From Flavimobilis marinus (GTDB taxonomy: Bacteria > Actinomycetota > Actinomycetes > Actinomycetales > Cellulomonadaceae), in the NCBI RefSeq assembly GCF_900113055.1, contig NZ_FONZ01000003.1:124001-188000 (forward strand): a DNA stretch of 64,000 nucleotides. Reading direction: 5' to 3'. Each line of letters opens with the position of its first letter. Position 1 is the first letter of the stretch. Positions 31,614 to 39,633 of the stretch are shown piece after piece. A model generated the notes under the pieces. It did no database searches, was not told the origin of the DNA, and was given only the letters and a program-made list of their open reading frames with translations. Both the position numbers and the translations under genes were made by a program.

Positions 31614-33068
31614 ATGACCACCTTCTCCACCCTGTCCACGGCCCTCAGCTCGATGGTCGCGCAGCGCGCCGCCCTCGACGTCGCCGGTCAGAACGTCGCC
31701 AACGCGAACACCGTGGGCTACACCCGCCAGCGTGCGGACATCTCCTCGGTCTCCACCGTCGCGAACGCCAGCCGCTTCTCCTCCGGCCTCACTGTCGGCC
31801 AGGGGGTCAAGGTCGACAACGTGCTGCGCCTCGGCGACATCTTCGCCGACACCCGCGTCCGCACGACCACGTCGTCGGCGGCCTTCCTCGCCACGCGCGC
31901 CGAGGCGTTCGCCCGCCTCGAGTCGACCATCGACGAGCCCAGCGACTCCGGCGTGGCCGCCCAGCTCGCCGACTTCTGGGCCGCCTGGCAGGACGTCGCC
32001 AACAACCCCGGCGAGCCGGCACCGGGCCGCGTCCTGCTCGAGGCCGGGCGCGCCGCCACGACGGCCATCGCCGCCGGCTACACCGCCGTCGACACGCAGT
32101 GGTCCGACGCGCGCACGCAGACCGAGGCCTACGTCGCCCAGACCAACACCACCGCGCAGTCCGTCGCCGAGCTCAACGAGACGATCCGCTCCGTGCTCGT
32201 CTCGAACGGCAACGCCAACGAGCTGATCGACAAGCGCGACGCGCTCGCCACCGAGCTCGCCGAGCTCGTCGGCGGCAGCGTCCGGCAGCAGAGCGACGGC
32301 ACCGTGACCGTGAACGTCGGCGGCAACCCCATCGTCTCGGGCTCGAAGTCCTACGGGATCCACCTGGCGGGCTCGACCACCATGTCCGGCGCGCAGACGG
32401 ACCCGCCCCGGATCGTGTGGGACCGCACCACCGCCGGCACCGTGACCCTCGACGGCGGCGTGCTGGCGGGGATGGTGAGCGTGCTCGCACCCGCCGAGCT
32501 GACGTCGTCGGGCACGAACCCGTATGCCTCGACCGGCAACGGTGGGCTCCTCGCCGAGGCCGCAGCCTCCTACAACAGGCTCGCCCACGACCTCGCGTCC
32601 TCGGTGAACGGCATCCACACGACGGGCCGCACCACCGCCGGCGCGGCCGGCGGCGAGTTCTTCGCCCTGCCGGGCAACCAGCCCGCAGCGCTCGGCATCC
32701 AGGTCCAGCTCACCGACCCCGCGCAGATCGCCGCGGCCGCGGACGGGATGGGCGGCCTCGACGGCACCGTCGCCGACCAGATGTCCAAGCTCGGCACCTC
32801 GGCCACCGGGCCCGACGCCACGTGGGCCGGCTTCGTCGTCGACCTCGGTGTCCGGACGAAGTCCGCGACGCTCAGCGCCACCGTCTCCGAGCAGGCTCGG
32901 GCCACCGCGTCCTCGCTCCAGCTCTCCGGCGCGAGCGTCGACATCGACGAGGAGACGGTCAACATGCTCGCCTACCAGCGGGCCTACCAGGGTGCCGCGC
33001 GCGTCCTGACCGCCGTCGACGAGATGCTCGACACGCTCATCAACCGCACCGGAAGGGTGGGTCTGTGA
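31614..33068 (+). CDS. flgK: Hook-filament junction protein 1, FlgK
   Basis: FlgK replaces FlgD at the hook tip. The 484-residue product has the N-terminal rod/hook motif (VAGQNVANANTVGYTRQRAD near residue 22) and ends with the axial helix ETVNMLAYQRAYQGAARVLT and LDTLINRTG. The middle is a beta-rich domain. It follows flgN by 6 nt; its TGA overlaps the flgL ATG. Confidence 0.94.
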   Translation: MTTFSTLSTALSSMVAQRAALDVAGQNVANANTVGYTRQRADISSVSTVANASRFSSGLTVGQGVKVDNVLRLGDIFADTRVRTTTSSAAFLATRAEAFARLESTIDEPSDSGVAAQLADFWAAWQDVANNPGEPAPGRVLLEAGRAATTAIAAGYTAVDTQWSDARTQTEAYVAQTNTTAQSVAELNETIRSVLVSNGNANELIDKRDALATELAELVGGSVRQQSDGTVTVNVGGNPIVSGSKSYGIHLAGSTTMSGAQTDPPRIVWDRTTAGTVTLDGGVLAGMVSVLAPAELTSSGTNPYASTGNGGLLAEAAASYNRLAHDLASSVNGIHTTGRTTAGAAGGEFFALPGNQPAALGIQVQLTDPAQIAAAADGMGGLDGTVADQMSKLGTSATGPDATWAGFVVDLGVRTKSATLSATVSEQARATASSLQLSGASVDIDEETVNMLAYQRAYQGAARVLTAVDEMLDTLINRTGRVGL

Positions 33069-33952
33069 TGACCAGGGTCACGCACCAGATGACGCAGCGC
33101 ACCGCGCTCGCGAACATCCAGACGAACCTCAAGGCCCTCAACACGCTGCAGAGCCAGGCGTCGAGCCAGAAGCGCATCGAGAAGCCGTCCGACGACCCCG
33201 CCGGCACCGCCCAGGCGCTGCGGCTGCGCTCCGAGCAGCGCGCCGTCGCCCAGTACCAGCGGAACCTCGAGGACGGCGTGAGCTGGCTCACCACGCTGGA
33301 CACGGCGCTCACCACGACGTCCAGCTACCTCCGCCGCGCACGGGACCTCGTCGTCCGCGGCGCGAACGACGGCGCAATGGGGCCCGCCCAGCGCGAGGCG
33401 ATCGCCACCGAGCTCGAAGGCCTGCGGGGCTCGCTGCTCAGCCAGGCGAACACCACGTACCTCGGCCGGTCGGTCTTCGCCGGGACGTCCAACGCGGGCG
33501 TCGCGTTCGACGCGGCCGACTACAGCTTCCAGGGCACCCCGGGATCCAGCGTCGAGCGGCGCGTCAGCGCCGCGGTCACCGTCCGCGTCGACGGGGACGG
33601 TGCCGCCGTCTTCGGCGAGGGCAACGACTCGGTCTTCGCCATGCTCGACGCCATCGCCGCGGACCTGCGGGCTGGCGTGAACACGAGCCCGTTCCTCACG
33701 CAGATCGACGCCCGGATCGACAAGGTGCTCACCGAGGCCTCGACCGTCGGAGCAAGGACCAACCAGATGACCGCCACCCAGGAGGCCAACGCCTCGCGCC
33801 GCCTGTCCCTGGGTAGTGACCTCGCGAGCGTCGAGGACGTGGACCTCGCCGAGACCCTCGTCAACGTCCAGGCCCAGGAGGTCGCCTACCAGGCGGCGCT
33901 CGGCGCCGCCGCCAAGGCCCTGCAGCCCACGCTCCTGGACTACCTGCGATGA
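33068..33952 (+). CDS. flgL: Hook-filament junction protein 3, FlgL
   Basis: FlgL forms the second junction layer between hook and filament. The 294-residue product starts MTRVTHQMTQRTALANIQ and shows flagellin-like ends: QASSQKRIEKPSDDPAGTAQ near residue 40 and ETLVNVQAQEVAYQAALGAA near the C-terminus. A GTG three bases upstream of the ATG (33065) is in frame and could also serve. Confidence 0.93.
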   Translation: MTRVTHQMTQRTALANIQTNLKALNTLQSQASSQKRIEKPSDDPAGTAQALRLRSEQRAVAQYQRNLEDGVSWLTTLDTALTTTSSYLRRARDLVVRGANDGAMGPAQREAIATELEGLRGSLLSQANTTYLGRSVFAGTSNAGVAFDAADYSFQGTPGSSVERRVSAAVTVRVDGDGAAVFGEGNDSVFAMLDAIAADLRAGVNTSPFLTQIDARIDKVLTEASTVGARTNQMTATQEANASRRLSLGSDLASVEDVDLAETLVNVQAQEVAYQAALGAAAKALQPTLLDYLR

Positions 33953-34413
33953 CCGCCCTAGCCGAACGACCGCCGACGGAGGCCTCGATGACCGCTGTGC
34001 TGATCGACCCCACGACCCAGGGCGCCGTGCCCGAGAACGCCGTGACCTTCGTCGACGCCCTCCCCGGGCTGCCGGCCGACGTCCGACACTTCCACCTCGA
34101 GCCCCTCGACACCGCGGGACACCTCTTCGCGCTGCGTTCCACGCAGACCACGACGCGCCTGTTCCTGCTCCAGCCGGGCCCCTACTTCGCCGACTACGTA
34201 CCCGCGCCCTCCGCGGAGGTCATGGCGACCCTCGGGCTCGACACCGACCCGGACGCCACCGCGTTCCTCGTCGTCGTGAACCCGGGGGACGACGTCAGCG
34301 CGGCTACCGCCAACCTCGTCGCCCCGATCATCCTCAACACCCGCACCCGAGAGGCCGTGCAGACGGTCCTCGACGACGCCTGGCCCCTGCGCGCGCCCCT
34401 CGCGCACCCATGA
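33949..34413 (+). CDS. fliW: Flagellar assembly factor FliW
   Basis: FliW binds newly made flagellin, or CsrA when flagellin has been exported, and so relieves CsrA repression. The 154-residue product has the family core ENAVTFVDALPGLPADVRHF, FLLQPGPYFADYVP and the VVVNPGDDVSAATANLVAPI segment. The ATG overlaps the flgL stop by four bases. The first 20 residues (to PPTEAS) precede the usual start; a second ATG at residue 14 is possible. Confidence 0.94.
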   Translation: MTALAERPPTEASMTAVLIDPTTQGAVPENAVTFVDALPGLPADVRHFHLEPLDTAGHLFALRSTQTTTRLFLLQPGPYFADYVPAPSAEVMATLGLDTDPDATAFLVVVNPGDDVSAATANLVAPIILNTRTREAVQTVLDDAWPLRAPLAHP

Positions 34414-34442
34414 CCCCCGACGCACGACCAAGGACCTAGAGC

Positions 34443-35645
34443 ATGAGCGCCTCAGCCATGGATGGCATCGTCGACCTGCCCACCCCGGCCCCGGTCCCGC
34501 AGTTCAGCCGCCTGCCCCTCGTCAGCTCTGACGGCCTGGTGTTCGGCTACTGCCTGACCGCGACCTACCGGCTGGCCGCGACGCGCACGGAGCGCGACCT
34601 CGTCCTCGACACGGGTTACCGGGGGCTCAACCTCCCCAGCCTGACGCACGACCGTCCGGTGCTCATCCCCGCGACCACCGGCCTGCTGGCGGGCACCGAA
34701 CCGGTCCCCACCACGCGCGGCACCGTGGTCGTCACGCTCTTCCCCGACCAGCTGATCGACCCCGACCTGCCTCTCCAGCTCGTCAGCCTCCGCGCCAAAG
34801 GCATCGGGACCGCGCTCTTCGAGTACCAGGGCAGCGCCGTCCAGAACGCCCTGCTGCACCTGGTCGACTACGTCATGATCGACTACGGCCACGCGGAGAT
34901 CCTGCCGGGCCACCTGGCCGACACCGCCCGCGAGGCCGGCACGCGCGTCATCGCCGAGAACGTCCAGATCACCTGCTCCGCCCAGTTCCCCGTCGGCGCC
35001 GACCTCGCGATGAGCTCGATCTTCGGCGCGCCCGAGCGCACCTCGCTGAACCCGTCCGAGCTCCTGTGCCTCGAGGCTGTGCGCCTGCTCAACGAGGACG
35101 ACGTCGACACGCACCGCGTCGCCGAGGTCCTCGCCACGGACCCCGCGATGGTCGTGCGCATCCTGCGACTCGTGAACTCCTCCGCCGAGGGGCTCTCGCA
35201 CCGCGTGGACTCGCTGCAGCAGGCGATCGTGCTGCTCGGTGCGACGCGCGTGTCCGGGCTCGTCATGGCCTCCCTCGTCAGCTCCACGGCGCGGTCCATG
35301 GACAACCTCTGGCTGATGCTGGCCCGCGCCGGTGCCTGCCGCGAGCTCGCCGAGAGCGAGTCCGCCTACACCCTCGGGCTGCTGTCCGCGCTCTCCTGGG
35401 AGTCGGGGATCCCCTACCGGGTGCTCGTGGAGCAGACCCGCGTCTCGCCGGAGCTCGCGTCCGCGCTCATGCTCGGCACCGGGCGCCTCGGCCGCGTGCT
35501 CACGGCCGTCGTCGCGCACGAGCAGAACGACCAGCCCGCGCTGTTCTCGACCGGGATCGACCCCGAGCGTGTCGCCCTCGCCTCGCTCGTGGCGATCCCG
35601 TGGGCGCTGTCGACCGTGCTGACCGCGGTGAGCGCCTCGCGCTGA
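34443..35645 (+). CDS. Degenerate EAL plus HDOD signalling protein (YuxH/CdgJ-like)
   Basis: Proteins of this type combine a worn-down c-di-GMP phosphodiesterase (EAL) domain with an HDOD domain. CdgJ of Vibrio, which affects motility, is the known example. Here the 400-residue product has an N-terminal EAL-like part (about 20-190) without the EAL motif or the DDFG acidic pair, so no catalysis is expected. The C-terminal HDOD part includes EAVRLLNEDDVDTHRVAEVL, DPAMVVRILRLVNSSAEGLS and SLQQAIVLLGATRVSGLVMA. It follows fliW by 29 nt in the same operon, suggesting a role in flagellar control through protein or nucleotide binding. Confidence 0.82.
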   Translation: MSASAMDGIVDLPTPAPVPQFSRLPLVSSDGLVFGYCLTATYRLAATRTERDLVLDTGYRGLNLPSLTHDRPVLIPATTGLLAGTEPVPTTRGTVVVTLFPDQLIDPDLPLQLVSLRAKGIGTALFEYQGSAVQNALLHLVDYVMIDYGHAEILPGHLADTAREAGTRVIAENVQITCSAQFPVGADLAMSSIFGAPERTSLNPSELLCLEAVRLLNEDDVDTHRVAEVLATDPAMVVRILRLVNSSAEGLSHRVDSLQQAIVLLGATRVSGLVMASLVSSTARSMDNLWLMLARAGACRELAESESAYTLGLLSALSWESGIPYRVLVEQTRVSPELASALMLGTGRLGRVLTAVVAHEQNDQPALFSTGIDPERVALASLVAIPWALSTVLTAVSASR

Positions 35646-35681
35646 GACCCGCATCTGCGGAAAGTCACCCCACCGCTACTC

Positions 35682-35709
35682 TCAACCCGGCAGGTTCCCC
35701 TGCCGATAC
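35682..35709 (+). promoter_or_regulatory. Candidate sigma-28-like promoter of the Ig-like protein, overlapping hairpins
   Basis: Plus strand: TCAA, 16 nt, GCCGATAC. The -10 is seven of eight to FliA consensus but spacing is one longer than at the other sites. The -10 overlaps a 7-bp hairpin (CGGCAGG/CCTGCCG, 35688-35705) that may end the fliW-HDOD transcript. A second hairpin (CCGACAA/TTGTCGG, 35714-35730) lies in the leader. Confidence 0.36.
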
Positions 35710-35776
35710 CCGTCCGACAAGTCTTGTCGGCCTCGTGCTCGCCCGAGCGCGGCCCCCCTTGTGAGAGAGAAGAACC

Positions 35777-36451
35777 ATGCGCACGAAGTTCCTCAGCGCC
35801 CTGACGGCCCTCGCCCTGGCCGGCGTCGGCCTGGCTGCCCCTGCCGCCGCCGCCCCCGCCCCGACCGCGATCGCGACCGTCAGCTACGCCGGCGCCGTCT
35901 CGACCGTCTCTGCCAAGGCGGTCGCGACCACCTACGGCAAGGGCGCCAAGCTCATCGTCTCCGTCAAGGCCGACGGCCTCGCCGCGAAGAACGTCACCGG
36001 CAAGGTCACGTTCTCGGTGCGCGGCTTCGCGCAGACCAAGTCCGTCAAGAACGGCATCGCGCGCTTCAACCTGCCGCGCCTGGGCGCCGGCACGTACGCC
36101 GTGAACGTCTCCTACGCGGGGAACGCCTCGATCAAGGCGTCCAGCACGACCGTCCGCTACACGGTCGGCAAGGCCAAGTCGAAGATCAAGTCGAAGGTCG
36201 TCGTCAAGCGCGGAGCCAAGGCCCGCGTCGCCGTCAACCTGAACAACTCGAGCGCGACCGGCAAGGTCACGGTCAAGATCTCCAAGAAGGGCAAGTACTC
36301 CGTCACGCGCACCGTCACCCTCAAGAAGGGCAAGGGCGTCGTGACGCTGCCCGCGACGAAGGCCAAGGGCAAGTACTCGGTCAAGATCGTCTACAAGGGC
36401 TCGTCCAACGTCCAGGGCTCGACCGTCAAGACGAAGGTCACCGTCAAGTGA
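35777..36451 (+). CDS. Secreted Lys-rich protein with two Ig-like repeats
   Basis: The 224-residue product has a clear Sec signal peptide (MRTKFLSALTALALAGVGLA, cleaved after AAPAAAA) and two Ig-like repeats, about 30-130 and 135-224. Each alternates GKVTF or GKVTVK with a Gly-Thr/Tyr turn and a closing V-x-Y-x-G motif (VNVSYAGNASIKASS and VKIVYKGSSNVQGST). It is very rich in Lys and has no anchor or sorting signal, so it is probably released or wall-bound. Position beside the flagellar cluster and a sigma-28-like upstream site hint at motility- or adhesion-linked expression. Function is unknown. Confidence 0.82.
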   Translation: MRTKFLSALTALALAGVGLAAPAAAAPAPTAIATVSYAGAVSTVSAKAVATTYGKGAKLIVSVKADGLAAKNVTGKVTFSVRGFAQTKSVKNGIARFNLPRLGAGTYAVNVSYAGNASIKASSTTVRYTVGKAKSKIKSKVVVKRGAKARVAVNLNNSSATGKVTVKISKKGKYSVTRTVTLKKGKGVVTLPATKAKGKYSVKIVYKGSSNVQGSTVKTKVTVK

Positions 36452-36474
36452 TCTGACGCCACACACCGCACGAG

Positions 36475-36513
36475 AAGAGCGCCCGCCCCGGGATCGGGGC
36501 GGGCGCTCTTTCC
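36475..36513. terminator. Bidirectional terminator between Ig-like protein and DUF4012 gene
   Basis: A perfect 16-bp GC-rich stem (36475-36490 with 36495-36510), loop GGAT, with CTCTTTCC at the right edge: a good intrinsic terminator for the plus-strand gene. It also lies 12 nt past the stop of the minus-strand gene. Confidence 0.88.
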
Positions 36514-36524
36514 GTCTCCGGCGA

Positions 36525-38288
36525 CTACGAGCAGGCGGACGGCGCTGTCACCGTTGAGCTCGGGCGCGCGCCGGGGGTGCTGCGCACGATCGGGTCTCCG
36601 GTCAGGCCGGCACCGGCGGTCATGTCGACCTCGAGCGTGGTCTCCTGGCCGGGGGCGAGCACCGTCTCCAGGTAGATCGCCTGCAGACCCCCGTGCAGGC
36701 GCGCGGGCCACTCCTCGGCGGGGACGGCGACGCCGTCTCGCCGCACTCCGGTGACGATCCCGCCCGCAGGCGCGTAGAGGAGCACGTTGGTGCGCACGGC
36801 TCCGTCGTCATACAGATCGCCCAGCACGTACGCGGGGAGCCCGACACCGCCGTCGGGTGCGTGTGACGCGAGCCGGAGAGTCGTCGTGAGCTGCTGCCCG
36901 GCGTCGCAGCTGCGGCTCGCCACGGCGATCGTCTGGTCCAGGTAGTAGGTCATCTTGGACGCCGTGGCGTCGTTCAGGTAGACGCCGACGACGGGAGCCT
37001 CGGCCCGAGCGCCCACGAGCTCACCCGAGAGCACCGTGCCCTGGAGCTCGGCCTGCTCGTCCTCGTCCCTGGACCAGAGCAGCAGCCGGTCCTCTCGTGC
37101 GGCACGTTCGAGCGCGCGGAGCACCCCTTGCGCGGGTACGTCCCCACCGGTCAGCTTGCCGAAGACCTCCCCCGCTGCGGCCGCGAAGAACGCGTCTTGC
37201 TGCTCGGGCTCTGCGATCGCGAAGTACACCTGGTTCAGGAGCAGCTCGGCAGCGTTCTCGCCGGACACCTCGGTTCCAGCGACGTCCACCGGTCCAGTCG
37301 CGTCAAGCAGGTATCCCAGGGCGACGGGATCCGTGGCGAGCACGCCATCGACCCGGGTCCCGTCGCTGCGCTGCCACATCTCCCCGACGATCTCGGCCGC
37401 GCGCGGGAAGTGGGGGGTGAAGGTCGCGTTCTGGGGGAACATGCCCAGCAGCGGGCCGAGGAGATCTCCCTCATCCTCGGTGATGGGCAGCACCGGGTCG
37501 TCGAAGCTCCCGATCGAGCCGGCATCACCCTGGCCGGTGATCTCGATCAGTCCGTCCGTGACCGTGAGCTCGACGAAGGCGCCAGGGATGCCTCCGAGCG
37601 AGCGCGCTTCCGCGTTGTTCTGCGTGACCAAGAGGTAGGTACGCGGCTCGTGCAGGCCGAGCATGGTGGGCATCACGCGCAGCGCCTTCGCTGCCGTGAC
37701 CGTCTGGGCGTTCACTTCGGCGAGCGCGTCGGACAGCTCGGCGACGGGGCCACGGAGCTCCTCGATCAGCTCGTCCTGCTCGATCCTGGCGAGAACCGCT
37801 ACTGCGTCGCGCAGGGCGGCCTCGCCGTCCTGCACGGCTGGGCTCGCTGCCGCGATCGCGCGCACGTCGATGCGCCCGTCGCGGATCAGCCCGTCGTCCC
37901 CGAGGACTGTGACGGCGTCCAGAAAGCCCGGGAGCGCTCCCTCGGTCAGCTGGGCCACGACCGTCGAGAGCGTGCGCACTGCGGCGACGTCGTCGCCGTA
38001 CGCAGGCAGACGGGTCGCTGCGCCCAGGAGCGGGTTGCCGGCGGCGCTGGCGGCAGCCGCGGCGTGGTCCTGCGCGCCGGGCAGGAGCGTACGGGCGGCG
38101 TCGATGTCACCGGCGGTGGTGAGCTCTCTGATCTCCGTGATGTCGTCCGCTGCCGCCAGGAGATGATCCCGGACGCGGACGACGTCGATCGCGACCCAGG
38201 CGCCGAGGGCGCCGACGACGAGCACGACGACAGCGAGAGCAAAGAGTCGTCGCCGACGACGAGGGCGGCGACGCGAGGCCTCGGTCAC
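36525..38288 (-). CDS. DUF4012 cell-envelope protein
   Basis: DUF4012 proteins are membrane-anchored and often found near exopolysaccharide genes in actinobacteria; their function is unknown. The 587-residue product has an Arg-rich N-terminus, one membrane segment (about 14-35), an extracytoplasmic helical region, and the DUF4012 core: TYLLVTQNNAEARSLGGIPG near residue 220, PHFPRAAEIVGEMW, DGVLATDPVALGYLLDATGP. The C-terminal part is a beta-rich segment. It may be cotranscribed downstream of the DUF3027 gene (stop at 38289). Confidence 0.86.
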   Translation of the reverse strand: MTEASRRRPRRRRRLFALAVVVLVVGALGAWVAIDVVRVRDHLLAAADDITEIRELTTAGDIDAARTLLPGAQDHAAAAASAAGNPLLGAATRLPAYGDDVAAVRTLSTVVAQLTEGALPGFLDAVTVLGDDGLIRDGRIDVRAIAAASPAVQDGEAALRDAVAVLARIEQDELIEELRGPVAELSDALAEVNAQTVTAAKALRVMPTMLGLHEPRTYLLVTQNNAEARSLGGIPGAFVELTVTDGLIEITGQGDAGSIGSFDDPVLPITEDEGDLLGPLLGMFPQNATFTPHFPRAAEIVGEMWQRSDGTRVDGVLATDPVALGYLLDATGPVDVAGTEVSGENAAELLLNQVYFAIAEPEQQDAFFAAAAGEVFGKLTGGDVPAQGVLRALERAAREDRLLLWSRDEDEQAELQGTVLSGELVGARAEAPVVGVYLNDATASKMTYYLDQTIAVASRSCDAGQQLTTTLRLASHAPDGGVGLPAYVLGDLYDDGAVRTNVLLYAPAGGIVTGVRRDGVAVPAEEWPARLHGGLQAIYLETVLAPGQETTLEVDMTAGAGLTGDPIVRSTPGARPSSTVTAPSACS

Positions 38289-39107
38289 CTACCGCTGCTG
38301 CTCGGAGGCGTCGCTCGGCGGCTCGGGCTCTGATCGCTCCACGACGTCGACGAGAAGCTCGTCGACGTGGTGCGACGGCGCGGGCCAGTCACTCGGGTGC
38401 GCCTCGACGTCCGTCTCGGAGTGCGCTCCGCAGCCGTGGTCGTAGGCGACCACGCGCCCGTCGTCCGGGGACCACGGGTTGGTGCACACGCCGAAGAGCT
38501 GTCCGAGGCTGCCCTGGAGAGGTACGAGGAACCCGCAGGTCTGGCAGTCGGCTGCGGACGCCAGTGCGCTCGGCGCCTTGGGGCCGGCCGCGCCGTCGTA
38601 CCAACGTTGCGCGGCGTCGGCGATGCCGTCCTGCGAGAGGACCCGTGCGCGTGCGAGCGCGAGCTCATCGATCGCGACACGGTCCGTCTCCTCGTCACCC
38701 GACGGCGCGTAGCCCGGCTCGAGACGAGGATCGTCTGCCTTGAACGGGAGGACATCCGTCGGGCCGAGATCGCCGGGGCGAAGCCGCTCGGACCAGGGCA
38801 ACCACTCAGGCGCGAGGATCGCTCCGTCGCCGGGGAGGAGCGCCACCTCGCACACGGTCGCGGTGCGCCCGCGGGGGACCCGGGCGACCGTGACCGTCCA
38901 GTGCCAGCCCCGGTAGCCGCCCAGGTTCGCGGCGAAGTGGTGCGCCACGAGGCGCTCGCTCTCGACGACGGAGCCGAGGTGCTCGCCGACGTCGGCCGCG
39001 CGTTCGGCCGCTTCGACGGCAGCGGAGCGCGCGAGGTCCACGGCTCCGGCGAGCACAGGGTCGGCGCCCTTGGCGCGGGAGGGTCGAGCGGAGGTGGCTG
39101 CTGCCAT
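38289..39107 (-). CDS. DUF3027 protein with Cys cluster
   Basis: DUF3027 is an actinobacteria-specific family of unknown function. The 272-residue product has a helical N-terminus (about 15-55), a beta-rich part with NLGGYRGWHWTVTVARVPRG, and a conserved C-terminal segment with CQTCGFLVPLQGSLGQLFGV, a further Cys, then DHGCGAHSETD. The CxxC plus later Cys/His residues could bind zinc (inference). It is next to the cold-shock gene, the common arrangement in this group. Confidence 0.85.
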   Translation of the reverse strand: MAAATSARPSRAKGADPVLAGAVDLARSAAVEAAERAADVGEHLGSVVESERLVAHHFAANLGGYRGWHWTVTVARVPRGRTATVCEVALLPGDGAILAPEWLPWSERLRPGDLGPTDVLPFKADDPRLEPGYAPSGDEETDRVAIDELALARARVLSQDGIADAAQRWYDGAAGPKAPSALASAADCQTCGFLVPLQGSLGQLFGVCTNPWSPDDGRVVAYDHGCGAHSETDVEAHPSDWPAPSHHVDELLVDVVERSEPEPPSDASEQQR

Positions 39108-39112
39108 GGAGT

Positions 39113-39493
39113 TCAGGCCTCGAGGTTGTCGGCGACGGCTCGCAGGAGGGACGCGTACTTCGCCCCCGCTGCCTTCTCAGGGTACCGGCCGCGACGCAGG
39201 TCGTTGCCGACCTTGTCCAGCACCTTGATGAGGTCCTCGACGATGATCGCCATGTCGTCGGCGGGCTTGCGCGCCACCTTCGCCACGGATGGCGCTGGGT
39301 CCAGCAGCTTCACCGACAACGCCTGCGGGCCGCGGCGGCCGTCCGCTACGCCGAAGTCCACCTTCGCGCCCGGCTTGGGCGCCACGCCCTCGGGGAGTGC
39401 CGAGGCATGCAGGAAGACCTCGTCGCCCTCGTCGCTGGCGATGAACCCGAAGCCTCGCTCGGTGTCGAACCACTTCACTTTGCCGGTGGGCAC
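39113..39493 (-). CDS. Cold-shock domain protein
   Basis: Cold-shock domain proteins bind single-stranded RNA or DNA and act as RNA chaperones. Residues 1-65 form the domain (MPTGKVKWFDTERGFGFIAS, the RNP1 motif, then EVFLHASALP as RNP2). The remaining 60 residues are a helical C-terminal extension (MAIIVEDLIKVLDKVGNDLR), which the simple 67-residue CspA lacks. AGAGG lies upstream of the ATG, with a 140-nt leader region holding no other gene. The DUF3027 gene follows 5 nt after the stop. Confidence 0.92.
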   Translation of the reverse strand: MPTGKVKWFDTERGFGFIASDEGDEVFLHASALPEGVAPKPGAKVDFGVADGRRGPQALSVKLLDPAPSVAKVARKPADDMAIIVEDLIKVLDKVGNDLRRGRYPEKAAGAKYASLLRAVADNLEA

Positions 39494-39633
39494 TGGGAAC
39501 CTCTTGCTGGTCGTGTGTCGCAGTGGCGCGGTCCGCGCTACTGCCGCGTGCTGTGTCCGATGGACCGCGTGCGCTGTCGCCCGATCCTACAGAGTGCGCC
39601 GCTCGTCCTCGAAGCGCTGCTGGGCATGCCCCG

